DNA of 64,000 nucleotides from Posidonia oceanica. Lineage: Eukaryota > Streptophyta > Magnoliopsida > Alismatales > Posidoniaceae. The notes beneath the pieces are model-generated. The model saw only the letters and a list, made by a program, of their open reading frames with translations, was not told the origin of the DNA and made no database searches. A program made the translations under genes and the position numbers. The DNA lies in NCBI GenBank assembly GCA_037176725.1, contig JAZBRS010000050.1, positions 19,052,001-19,116,000 of the forward strand, written 5' to 3'. The stretch's first letter is position 1, and each line of letters starts with the position of its first letter. Shown in pieces: positions 35,235 to 46,067 of this stretch.

Positions 35235-36209
35235 ATGGCCCAGCCTGCTAGTGAGCCCTCACCTTTAGCTGCTCTCGAGGAGGTCTCTCTCACGGCCTCA
35301 CTCACTCACACTTTGACCCATACTTCCCCCTTTATTTCGCAGCTCTATGCGCCTGGGGAGCCTCGGTTTATCTTCGGGCGCTGGGTCACTCCAGTACCGG
35401 TCACTGAAGCTGTTACGGTGACCACTGTCCGTGCTCCGGAGGTCTCCTTGGCTCCTCCTTCCTAGGGCTATGTCACTATTGACACTCACCCTGTGGCTGC
35501 CTCCCTTGGTCTAGACACTCTCCCTTCTGGACAATCTGTGTCTCTGCCTCTGACATCGTGTCCTTCGCTGGCCCTGCAGTTCAGTATTCCCACTGACGGG
35601 ACACCTGAAATGCAATACCAGCATCTGTTGGGGCTTGCTCAGCATTTGCAAGGCTTGGCTTTGTCTGTTCGCCCTCTTGTGATCCCTAAGGTCCCTCAGC
35701 AACCTTTCCTGTAGTTCCAGTCTTTTCCCACCGCACCTTCGCCTCTGCCATCGTCTCAGCTGCTCACTGCTCCGACGATGGGGGCGTCATCGCTGCCTCC
35801 TATGCACCCACTTCTCACTGCACAGCATTTCACTCCTGTCTCTGGTGGTCATCCCCTTGGGATGACAGGGACACAGCACCCACTCGGCCTGCAGTCTAGC
35901 ACCGTGCTACTGCAGTAGCTGTTGTTCCCTCACTCTTCACCTATCATTGCACAGCATTCTGCCTTTCCCCACCCCATGCATTAGCAGATACAAGTTCCTA
36001 CATACATCCCACAGCACCACACACCCTTGCACGGGTATGCCGGCCATCTCGTCGCCTCACCAGCCGACGAGATGGTGGATCTGGAGGAGCACTTAGGTGC
36101 GACCTAGACGACATATGCAAACCTTGCCCCAGTTGCATCATCCCTGCCAGCAGCAACCCCGAACGCCCTCCTTAATAGGATGGGCGATCTGGAGAGAGCA
36201 CTACGATTA
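35235..36209 (+). pseudogene. Tat-I gag, N-terminal part, with five in-frame TAG stops
   Basis: From the ATG at 35235 (MAQPASEPSP) one frame runs to the Tat-II insertion. It is Pro/Ser/Gln-rich, then has NALLNRMGDLERALRL, which looks like the start of the structured gag domain. The frame is interrupted by TAG at 35463, 35712, 35916, 35982 and 36105. Every stop is TAG, consistent with CAG (Gln) to TAG transitions. The residues that should link this part to the section beyond 52,047 are missing. Confidence 0.7.
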
Positions 36210-36739
36210 TGTGGATGTGGATTTTGGGGTGTTTGGATGAAGATAACAACGCTTCCACGACATCATTAACTTTGTTGTGATCGCCACTTATCAATGGGCA
36301 GACAAGGCACCTAGGGAGATGATGTTGATGTGGGTACTCGGTTCATTGGATCGACGGTAGGATGTCGTCCAATGGCTTCCTTGTGTCACATGAGCGTTTT
36401 CCTTTTCCTTCAAAACCAATAAAATAAGAGATCTAGATAAGTTTGTGTGTAGTAAATGATAATAAGAAGAAAACAGAGAATAATATAGATAAATGAATCT
36501 AATACTAACCAGGGGTTGTTCCCCGCATGCTTATGCTATGGGTCCTATTTTAAGGAATGCAATATGAAATGAAAAAGATTGGAAGAAGATACTCCCTTTA
36601 CCCTCGTGCTATATGCAGTGGAGAAAGGAAGTGGAGGCACGGTTGGAGCTCCGGCTATGCTCGAGATCTCTGGGATTGAAGTCAGGACGTGGTGATCTCT
36701 GGGATCGATAATGGAGGCTAGGGTTTCTCTCTTAGAAGA

Positions 36740-36772
<33 letters not shown>

Positions 36773-37820
36773 TTGGCCTCCTTAAATCCTAAAAATCATA
36801 AGATTGCCTCCTCAAACCCTAAAATTGGCCGTCCTCGTGCACTGACTCACGGAGGCTATTTATTGGTTTGTGGGGCACGGGTGGCTCAACCTTAGGAAGT
36901 TTCTAGAAGAACACTGATTTTTAGGGTTAGTTGCCGCATAAGGGGGCGACTGGGACAAATATCTCCCGAAAAGATAGGGGAAATGCCGTGGAAAATCCGG
37001 AAGACCAGGTCAATCAGAGTCCACATCAGCTAGTCGCCGTATATAGTGGCGCCTAGCTGTAGCACTATTCCAAGCAACTAAAATATTTGTTTCTGATTTT
37101 TAGGAGATTCTAAGGGATTGGGTTCTGATTTTTAGGGATTTGATTAATACATAAAAACGTGTTAAAAATCAAGATATTTGTTTTGAAGCCACTTAGGATT
37201 TTCTAGATTGTTCTTTGATTATTTTATTTATGATATATGTGGTATACCATATATTAAATGCTAGAAAATCACATGGATATCAATAATTTACGGAAAAATG
37301 TTATAATAGCTTATAAAATTCCTGTATATTATATTAATGCCCAGGATATTAATATTAAGCTAGAGAGAGAGGAAATGGTGCTAGTCGCCTGTCTCATAGG
37401 CGCCTGCACAGTCCAGTCGCCCCTCTGAAAGGCGTTTGGCTGTATCGCCACTCTGGGAGGCAACTAGCTAAGTCTTTTGTATTTTTAACCCTGTCTTTTA
37501 AGTTTGATCTAGAAAACTCGATAAAAGCCCGGAAAACTTCAGAGGTCTCATGAAATCATAAAAACGTCTTCTTTAACTCAAATCTGCCACGGATTTGAGT
37601 GGGATAAAGAGTGCTCAAGGTACTCAACTTGCCACGAGTTTGGGCGAGTCTGCTCTGCTACAGCTAACGACCTTGAGCTAATCAAAATCAAGTGTTGTTT
37701 TTAAGTAAGTCATAAGAACTCCGGAAAAATATGTTATTAAGCCTTAGTTGTGTGATCTGGGTGCCTCAAAAGTTCTTGTCCTCTATGAACTCTAGGAAAT
37801 GCAAAAATAGGATATCTACA
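36210..37820 (-). mobile_element. Tat-II 3' LTR (1.6 kb)
   Basis: On the minus strand it starts TGTAGATATCC and ends ATCCACATCCACA. It matches 49995-51463 closely, but retains about 130 bp near its 5' end (37,660-37,800) that the other copy lacks and has a longer CT run (about 36,748-36,772). It contains five of the 21-nt stem-loop modules. The polypurine tract AAGGAGGGGCATC lies directly before it (37821-37833, minus strand). Confidence 0.85.
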
Positions 37821-38602
37821 GATGCCCCTCCTTGGAGTTGATCTTGGAACAAGATCGGGTCCAAGGTAAGAACAAATGTCCCATTCAGCATTTCCTAAAA
37901 AGGGGAGCTCCATCTCAAACAATCTGCCACTAGGAATAAAAAAGATAAATAAAAAAGGAAGAAGGGGTGAACTGACTCAGTGTTGGGAGATTACCGAATG
38001 GCTGAGTGGTTCGATTAATTACCGTCATATTGAAGACTCAGGTATGGAAGGGTCAAGTCGGTGCTGTATGTCGCAGCCGATGTCGAGACCTATTAACCAT
38101 GTAGAGATATACTTCAAACGGACAAAAGCTAAGGAGGAGATCGTGGGGCGTGACCCTTACACGATCGAAAAGGAGTGCTTTTGTGGCATCTTGTTTGAGA
38201 TTTTACTCGGATTGGAATTGATAGAAGGGTTGGTAGGAACTAGGTTGGCTCTAGGAGAATCACATGTTCTAAGGGTTTCTAACACTCTTGAAGGTCATTT
38301 GACTTCGTCCGTGCTCCATTTCCAATGATATGAGAAAATGCATGGATGCATGATTCAAGCAGACAAATGCAAATGCAACATACAATGCAATGGATGGTCC
38401 ATATGCTAGGTTAGGCTGGCAGGGTACGGTTGGTCCCAAATCATATGGACATATGCAAAATGAATGAATGCAATTTGTTGTGGTCAAGTGTTTTCCGTCC
38501 TCGAGTGTGACCGGTACTCTTAGGAAAGGACTGTCGTTCCACAACTCGATTTGGCAAATAAAGGAGTTCTATGATTAAAGAACCGGGTGAGGGAGTGAAC
38601 CC
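37821..38602 (-). other. Tat-II 3' internal region and polypurine tract, up to the Copia insertion
   Basis: This is noncoding 3' sequence of Tat-II; bases 37821-38400 are repeated at 51464-52046. The last five bases before the Copia LTR (38598-38602, AACCC) are the Copia target-site duplication. Short open frames here are not conserved coding sequence. Confidence 0.7.
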
Positions 38603-39804
38603 TGTTAGGATTCTAGGCTTTACTAGAGGAGGGGTGAATAGTGATTTAAAGGATAAGTGTGGATTTTAAAATACTCTTTAACTATTTTAAGCAAATTAGC
38701 AAGTAAATGAAATATGGAGATATGGATTTGAATGTTTAAACTAAAACATGCATAGAAGGGGATGAGAGGCAATGAAAATATACACAAGTAATTTTATAGT
38801 GGTTCAGCCACCCCGGCCTAGTCCACTCCCCGAGAAATCCCCTCGAGAGTTACCTTAACTTTGATCTTGTTTCGGGCCAAGAACTTGCTGTACTCCTTGA
38901 CGAGATCTCGCCAAGCTCCCGCAAAAACCGTGGTAACCCTTCTCGCTCCTGGAGAAGAACTCACACAAGAAAACTTAAGATTACAACTCTGTTGACTCTT
39001 TTCTATATCCCCCAAAACTCTTTTGGCAAGGTGGAAATGATGGGAATGTATCTCTCTTTCTTTGGGAATCTTTCTCACAAAATAGGAGTAGAATACTTGG
39101 AAAATAATGTGACTTGAAGCTCTATATGATGTGTTGTGTGTATGTGATGAATGGGGGTCCTATTTATAAGAAAACATGGGTAAAAGTTTGTCTCTAACGG
39201 CTAGCTCAACGTTTACAAACGGCTAGTATAAAACGGTATATCGATATAAAACGGTTGACCGAAAATCTCCAACTTTCAACTAAATCGGTATTCTAGTATG
39301 AAACGGTGTTCCGATATTAATCTGAGCTGTAGACAAATACTACCGGTGTTTCAGTGAATTTCGGAGCTAAGACCCTTATTTCGGGTAACGGTATTCCGTT
39401 ATAAAACGGTGTTCCGTTTTTATCCAACGGTCTTATTTAAATGATATTTTTGCTAATTAACCTTCTATCCTGTGAAACGGTATACCGGTGAAAATCGGTT
39501 TTCCGTTTCTAACCCAACTTCTAAACTTAGAGGTTGTTCTAAGTGTAATCCCCAGGTTTAGGTAAGGGCGATATCCCAACTGTTTTTGAGATTTAACAAA
39601 AGACATATTACAACTCAAACATATTACAAAAGTTACATATTTAGAGTTGAATACAAGTCTTTAAGTCTTCATTGAAGCTCCATGAGTCATTTCGCCTTCT
39701 TTTTTTTCAAGGTCAATAAGAATGCTTTCTTAACCTAATAAGAATGGTTAGAACACAAAATATTTTGTTATCATCAAAACCGAGATGAGGCAATTTTGCC
39801 AACA
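38603..39804 (-). repeat. Copia 3' LTR (1.2 kb)
   Basis: On the minus strand it starts TGTTGGCAAAATTGCCTC and ends GAATCCTAACA. It contains several CGGT...ACCG and TTCCG/CGGAA motifs around 39,220-39,500 that pair with one another and may be promoter elements. The frame across the 38,820-39,080 block recurs in the other LTR and is not a gene. Confidence 0.92.
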
Positions 39805-39825
39805 ATCTCTCCCTTTTTGATGATG
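39805..39825 (-). promoter_or_regulatory. Copia polypurine tract
   Basis: On the minus strand CATCATCAAAAAGGGAGAG leads directly into the LTR start TGTTGGC. This sequence next to the 3' LTR is characteristic of many plant Copia elements and fixes the orientation. Confidence 0.85.
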
Positions 39826-41785
39826 ACAAAAACCAAAAATATACAAAGCTATAGAACTAACTCCCCCTTGGAATATGCATGAATATATGTCAATAAAATC
39901 TGAATGCACCCCCTCTTATCTTATAATAACATGATAAGTTCAAAAACATAGCTTTGGAAAACCTATCATATTCTTCTCCTCCTTTTTATCATAAGCAAAA
40001 AGAATAGAAGGCATAAATCCGAAGAGCATAAAAGCAATAAAAGCAAGAGCATTATCAAAAGGTAAATGATTTTCAATAGACATTCAAACCAACTTTTATT
40101 AATAAGAATTAATAAAATCAAAATTATTTTAATAAAAAATCAACTTATATAACATTCATAGATATTCAGTAAGCTCCCATTTCCTTCAAGCATAGATATT
40201 TATTTGCCAAAATTTACCATTTCTTAAAAGATACCAATTGTTAAAAAAATACCAATTTATAACAAGATGTCAATTTATGAGAAAACATACCAAATGAAAA
40301 AAAATCAATTTTTGTAAGATTTTCAATAAGAAATCATCAAAATCATCTTCAAAAGGTAACTGATAAGCAATAACCATCTAAAACAATTCTTTTATTCAAT
40401 AATAATCAATAAGATCAGAAATCATTTTTATTTAATCAACAATATGATGAGTAAATCATATTCAATCAATTTCAACTTCATATGATAAATGATATGCATG
40501 AATTTCAATTTCATATGGTAAAGTCAATTGATACCAAATGTTAGATCTATACCAATATGTTAGATCAATAGGTATCAAGATCAAAAGATATTTTGTGAGA
40601 ATCACCAATTGTAAGATAGTCAATGAATCATAGTAAGCTCCCCCTTACACCAATCATGGGTAAAGAGAAAATTCAGATATTTAATAAGCTTGAAATTCAT
40701 TAATTTTTATAAGAGATACCAATCAATTGTTAAAAGATACTCAATGTTGATACCAATTGTTGGAAAATATTCAATTAAAACTTATCAACAAATCAAATGC
40801 CAAAATTATTTAATATGATACCCAATGTTGAATCTATATCAATTAATAGGCATTAAGATCAAAATATTATGATGTAAAAGATATTCAATATGCTCCCCCT
40901 ATCAACAAGCATATGTTAAATAGTTCAATATCAAGTAGTGATAACATTAAGAATTAAAAACTCTTATAAAAACTCTCATTTTCATTTTAACATGAGCAAA
41001 ATGATATAACAAGATATTAGCATCATCATGACAGAGAATTACATTCAGTCAATCATGGTAATAAGATAAAACACTATAACCCTTCGTAAGATGAGATATG
41101 TTAATTTAAACACAATTACATAGGATTAAATTCTGTATATAATGATTCAAAATTTTTATCAAAGGCATAAAATATCAATAAATAGAAAGATCATAAGCCA
41201 TCAATATTATTTCAAATAAAAAATTTAGTCAAGAAATTCAAAAATTCAAACTTTCAGTCATTTCGGCAAACCAGATAAAAACAGCAGACCGAATCAGGAA
41301 TTTTTGGAAAACCGGTCAAAAATGAATTTCCGAATCAGGGAATTTCGGAAAACCGGTAAATATCGGTTCACCGAAAAGTCAGCAGGTTTTTCGTTTTTTT
41401 GCATAATCGGTACACCGGACAAAAAGGAACTTCCGAATCAGGAGATTTCAGTATTCCAGTCCGAAAACAGTATTCCGAATAAGTTCGAAAATCTTTAAAA
41501 CAGAGATATATTTTTATTGAGAATAACACCAATTGTTTGTAATGTAAATTCATCATAAATTAAGTGAAATTCCATCCAAATAATTTCATTAATCAATAAG
41601 TTAAAAACATCCTTTTTAATGGGATTTCCAAATATTTGTCAATGATTGATAGTCCCATGTTCCTTCTCCTTCTTGGAGAAATTAAGTACCAAGCAGAGAT
41701 TTTGGTACCCACTTAATTTTGGGTCCAAATGGATTAGTCTTATTATTTCTCATTTTAAGGATCCATTTATCTTTGTTTTTCTTTT
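39826..41785 (-). other. Noncoding AT-rich part of the Copia internal region
   Basis: No pol sequence is seen. The text is built from short recurring phrases such as GATACCAATTGTTA, TCAATAAGATCA and AGCTCCCCCTTA. At 41,250-41,470 a cluster of CGGTAAACCGG-like and TTTCGGAAAACCGG motifs repeats. This is where pol would normally lie. Confidence 0.6.
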
Positions 41786-43086
41786 TCATGACAAATTCAT
41801 AACTTTCATTATTTTTCGGTCTAAAAAACCATTTTCATATGGAATAGCATTTTTAGGCACATTTCTATACTTTCTTCCATTAAGAGTTTTCTTTCTAACA
41901 TCAATTAGTAAATTCTCACTTTTGATTTTTAAAGATGCAATGTTGCTTTCCAACAAATCAAATCTACCTTTCATGATATTCAACTCATTTTTCAAAATAT
42001 TATTTTCTATTTTAAATGATTTATTCTTAGATCTCAATTTTTCATTTTCATTTGAAATCAACTCCTTTTCATGAGATATATCCATAAGACTCTTGTTTAT
42101 ACTTTTGTTTTTGCCAATCAAAGACTTATGTTTCAAATATAGCTCATGAAGGCATCAAGTAATTCATCAATTGAGAAATCTTCAATATTATCCAAAGATG
42201 TTACCTCACTAGACATAGTCATAAAACATGAGTGAGCCACTTCACCATCTACATCGGAGGTATCGCTATCATCCCATGTAGCTTGAAGAGCCTTCTTTTT
42301 CTTGGTTTTTCTTTTGTCCTTCTTTTGAATCATTTCTTTTTTTAAGAATGACTTGAACTTGTTAACAATAAAAACAAAATCTTCCTCATCCGAATCATCC
42401 AACTCGTTTGAGACATTAAATGCAATACTATTCTTTTCTGGAACTTTTTCTATTTCTTTTTCAATCATTTGCACTTCATAGGAGGTGAGATTTCCTATGA
42501 GTTCTTCTAGTAAATAATTTGAGAGGTCTTTTGCCTCTTCAATGGCAGTAATCTTTTTCTCCCATTCTAAAGTTAAAGACCGAAGAATTTTTCTAATTAG
42601 ATCACTTTGAGAAAAACTTTTACCAAGTGATTGCAAATTATTTGTAATATCAGAAAATCTAGTAAACATGTTTCCAATGGATTCATTAGGTTGCATTTTA
42701 AACATTTCATACTTATGTATAAGCATATTAATTTTTGTTTCTTTTACTTGGTTTGTTCCCTCATGAGTTACTTCTAAAATATGCCATGCATCATGAGAAG
42801 TACTACAATTAGAAATTTGATTGAATTCATCTTGACTAATAGCACAAAATAAAGTGTTCAATCCCTTAGCATCTAAAGTAGCTAAGTTTATTTCATTTTC
42901 ATTCCATTTCTTATAATCCTTCTTACTAGGAGTATAACCATTTATAACAATGTTCCATAAATTAAAACCAATAGATTTGAGGTAAATTTGCATTCTACAC
43001 TTCTAATAATTATAATTTGTACCATCAAAGAAAGGAGGTCTATATATACTTTGTCCCTCTACAATGTTATTGTTAAATGAAGCCAT
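41786..43086 (-). pseudogene. Copia gag, broken
   Basis: The ATG at 43086 (MASFNNNIVEGQSIYRPPFF) opens a Copia-type gag with FDGTNYNY, LFCAISQDEFNQI, CSTSHDAWHILE and MNMLIHKYEMFKM-like segments of the UBN2-type capsid domain. An acidic/lysine-rich region follows, then a coiled-coil tail (41786-42136) ending GRKYRNVPKNAIPYE. It is disabled by a TAG at about 43003 where Trp is expected and by a one-base deletion near 42,140 that separates DAF from ELYLKHKSL. A zinc knuckle is not visible. Confidence 0.82.
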
Positions 43087-43125
43087 TTAAATTAGAAGAT
43101 GTTTAAATCTTATATTCTAGAAAAA

Positions 43126-43141
43126 CCAAGCTCTGATGCCA
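43126..43141 (-). promoter_or_regulatory. Copia primer-binding site
   Basis: TGGCATCAGAGCTTGG starts two bases after the LTR end on the minus strand. It differs slightly from the initiator tRNA-Met complement TGGTATCAGAGC used by most plant Copia elements. Confidence 0.85.
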
Positions 43142-43143
43142 AT

Positions 43144-44343
43144 TGTTAGGATTCTAGGCTTCACTAGAGGGGGGTGAATAGTGATTTAAAGGATAAGTGT
43201 GGATTTTAAAATACTCATTAACTATTTTAAGTAAATTAGCAAGTAAATGAAATATGGAGATATGGATTTGAATGTTTAAACTAAAACTTGCATAGAAGGG
43301 GATGAGAGGCAATGAAAATATACACAAGTAATTTTATAGTGGTTCAGCCACCCCGGCCTAGTCCACTCCCTGAGAAATCCCCTCGAGAGTTATCTTAACT
43401 TTGATCTTGTTTCGGGCCAAGATCTTACCGTACACCTTGACGAGACCTCGCCAAGCTCCCGCAAAAACTGCGGTAACCCTTCTCGCTCCCGGAGAAGAAC
43501 TCACACAAGAAAACTGAAAATTACAATTCTGTTGACTCTTTTCTATATCTCCCAAAACTCTTTTGGCAAGGTGGAAATGATGGGAATGTATCTCTCTTGC
43601 TTTAGGAATCTTTCTCACAAAATAGGAGTAGAATACTTGGAAAATGATGTGGCTTGAAGCTCAATATGATGTGTTGTATGTATGTGATGAATGGGGGTCC
43701 TATTTATAAGAAAACATGGGTAAAAGTTTGTCTCTAATGGCTAGCTCAACGTTAACAAACGGCTAGTATAAAACGGTATACCGATATAAAATGGTTGATT
43801 GAAAATCTCCAACTTTCGACTAAATCGGTATTCCGGTATGAAACGGTGTTCCGATATTAATCTGAGCTGTAGACAAATACTACCGGTGTTTCAGTGAATT
43901 TCGGAGCTAAGACCCTTATTTCAGGTAACGGTATTCCGTTATAAAACGGTGTTCCGTTTTTATCCAACGGTCTTATTTAAATGATATTTTTGCTAATTAA
44001 CCTTCTACCCTGTGGAACGGTATACCGGTGAAAATCGGTTTTCCGTTTCTAACCCAACTTCTAAACTTAGAGGTTGTTCTAAGTGTAATCCCCAGGTTTA
44101 GGTAAGGGTGATATCCCAACTGTTTTTGGGATTTAACAAAAGACATATTACAACTCAAACATATTACAAAAGTTACATATTTAGAGTTGAATACAAGTCT
44201 TTAAGTCTTCATTGAAGCTCCATGAGTCATTTCGCCTTTTTTTTTTCAAGGTCTATAAGAATGCTTTCTTAACCTAATAAGAATGGTTAGAACACAAAAT
44301 ATTTTGTTATCATCAAAACTGAGATGAGGCAATTTTGCCAACA
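43144..44343 (-). repeat. Copia 5' LTR (1.2 kb)
   Basis: This is the near-identical partner of 38603-39804, followed at 44344 by the AACCC target duplication. Confidence 0.92.
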
Positions 44344-44348
44344 AACCC

Positions 44349-46067
44349 TTCCTTTGCCAAACCGGGGTTTGCCTTTTAGTCGAAGTGGGTGTGCTTTTGC
44401 ACACTATATGAGCTCCTTAGGCGTGAGCTCATTCTTTATGTTGTAAGCTTTGTACCTACACACTTAACAAAAGATGTTAGTAATCACATGTGAACCTTTC
44501 CCAGTTCCTAGGACGATTGACTAAGTTATACTTGTACAGAAGATAAAGTAATCCCTTAATCAACATGCTTGAGAACTAGGTGGAGGGAATTAGTCTTGGC
44601 CTCAGCAGAGAGATGGAAAATCGAAGCCCAGTAGACGCCGATTGTGAGTCATCGTAGATGCTCTAAATATTATTGCAGAAGTAATGTCTTTGTTAAGAAA
44701 ACGCACCTAAGCCGTGTGATATGCTTGAGTAGGACGTTGACTCCAAATCCGAGGTGAAATGATTGTTGCATCACCGGCTAGACTAATTCCAGTTTTCCTA
44801 CTTACTAAGTTTTCACTTGTATGTAGGGTGGATGGTGCTTCTTTTGGTTGGTTTTCTTGGATTTTCTAATTTTTTTGAATTTTGGGATTTTTGATTTTTT
44901 TGGTGTTTTTGGATTTTCTGATTTTTTTGTATTTTGGGTTTTTTCTAATTTTTGATATTTTTTGGATTGATGAGTGTGGTCATAACCTTCTTACTTAAAG
45001 ACCTTGTAGTATTGCCTTGTATTATCTAGGGTGAGAGAACTTTCCCTTCTAACATGCCTTGTCTTTTGAGAACTTGGGACCTCATACTAGCCTTAGTTCG
45101 ATTATTGTTTCCTTCATTTAATCAGTCCCTAAACTTCTAGGATTCTCTGCCCCTTGCCTGTGAGTGAGATAGGTGGGGGAGGTTTGAAGTACAGTAAGCT
45201 ATCGACTTTGGCTCAGGTCTCGAATTCCACTTGCATTTCCTTGGTCCTTAATGCGTCTTTCTAGGATTTATGCCTTAGACACATAGACAGCTTTTGCCAT
45301 GCTCTTTTTCCGCTCTTTGGATAGCTCTTTGCTGACCTCTTTTAGTTGAACAGTTTCCTTTACTGTCTCTTTTCATTTGTTCCTCACTTGGACAGCTTCT
45401 TTGCTGCCTTCTTTCCTCTCTGTTTGGGCAGTTTTTGCTGCCATCTTTTCTAGACGCTTTCTAAGTTATTTGGCAAGTGGTTCGTACCATAAGCCTTTGC
45501 TCCGAGCTTGTTTTTCTCTTACCTCCCCGTGCAAGTGTATGTGCAGATAGGACAAGGTTGAGGTTACCCTAGTTGTTCAGTTCCTTTTCTATTTAGGATG
45601 CAACTTTCTTTCCTTGGCTAGGATTTGGTTTTTGGTTCCTTCTAGATCTTGGCATGCTAATTAAGGGTGCATTGTGTGTAACTCTCACGGATCTAAAGAT
45701 GCCTTTAGGTTGTCACAGCCAGTAGTTGGACCTTCCCTAGGTGTCATGGTCTCTACTTAGGAAACCTTAGATAATATTTTGGCAACTCTGCTTAATGCTT
45801 TTAAGTTGTCGGGTATATCCCACACTCATTAATCAATTTTATTATTTATTTTATTACTTATAGTCTAACTTAACATTAGATACAAATAAAGAAAAATAAA
45901 GGAAAACAGAGTACGGAAAGGAAAAAAGTCTTATTTACAAGTTTTAATTGAATTAACCACTGCCCTCAGTCGGGTTCAGTGGAACTTCGCACCTCCCTTC
46001 CTAGATAAGGGGGCTTACCTGAGGGGTGACTGGAGAAGTCTACCCTTGGCGTGCAGTAGTCAAGTGC
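44349..46067 (-). other. Tat-II noncoding internal region
   Basis: This lies between gag and the Copia insertion, where protease and RT should be. I see T-rich low-complexity DNA (about 44,860-44,970) and CAGCTTTTGCTGCC-like repeats (about 45,290-45,450), but no pol motif. Confidence 0.55.

Larger units (their letters stand above)
38603..44343 (-). mobile_element. Gag-only Copia LTR retrotransposon nested in Tat-II (5.7 kb)
   Basis: LTRs at 38603-39804 and 43144-44343 bound a 3.3-kb internal region. Perfect 5-bp target-site duplications (AACCC at 38598-38602 and 44344-44348) show an intact insertion. Orientation is minus: the PBS TGGCATCAGAGCTTGG follows the LTR at 43144, and the polypurine tract AAAAAGGGAGAGAT precedes the LTR ending at 39804. 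The two LTRs differ at about 18 sites in their first 440 bp, so the insertion is not very recent. Only gag is present; protease, integrase, RT and RNase H are absent. It would need another element's enzymes to move. Confidence 0.93.

Noticed and set aside
37991..38025. tRNA-like text GGCTGAGTGGTTCGATTAA (and its copy near 51,641)
   Set aside because: Only a D-arm-like part is present; no acceptor stem, anticodon arm or T arm could be placed, and it is part of the Tat-II 3' internal repeat.
38818..39078. 86-codon frame MRKIPKEREIHSH repeated at 43358-43618
   Set aside because: It is present in both Copia LTRs because the LTRs are duplicates; it has no known domain and lies in the LTR regulatory region.
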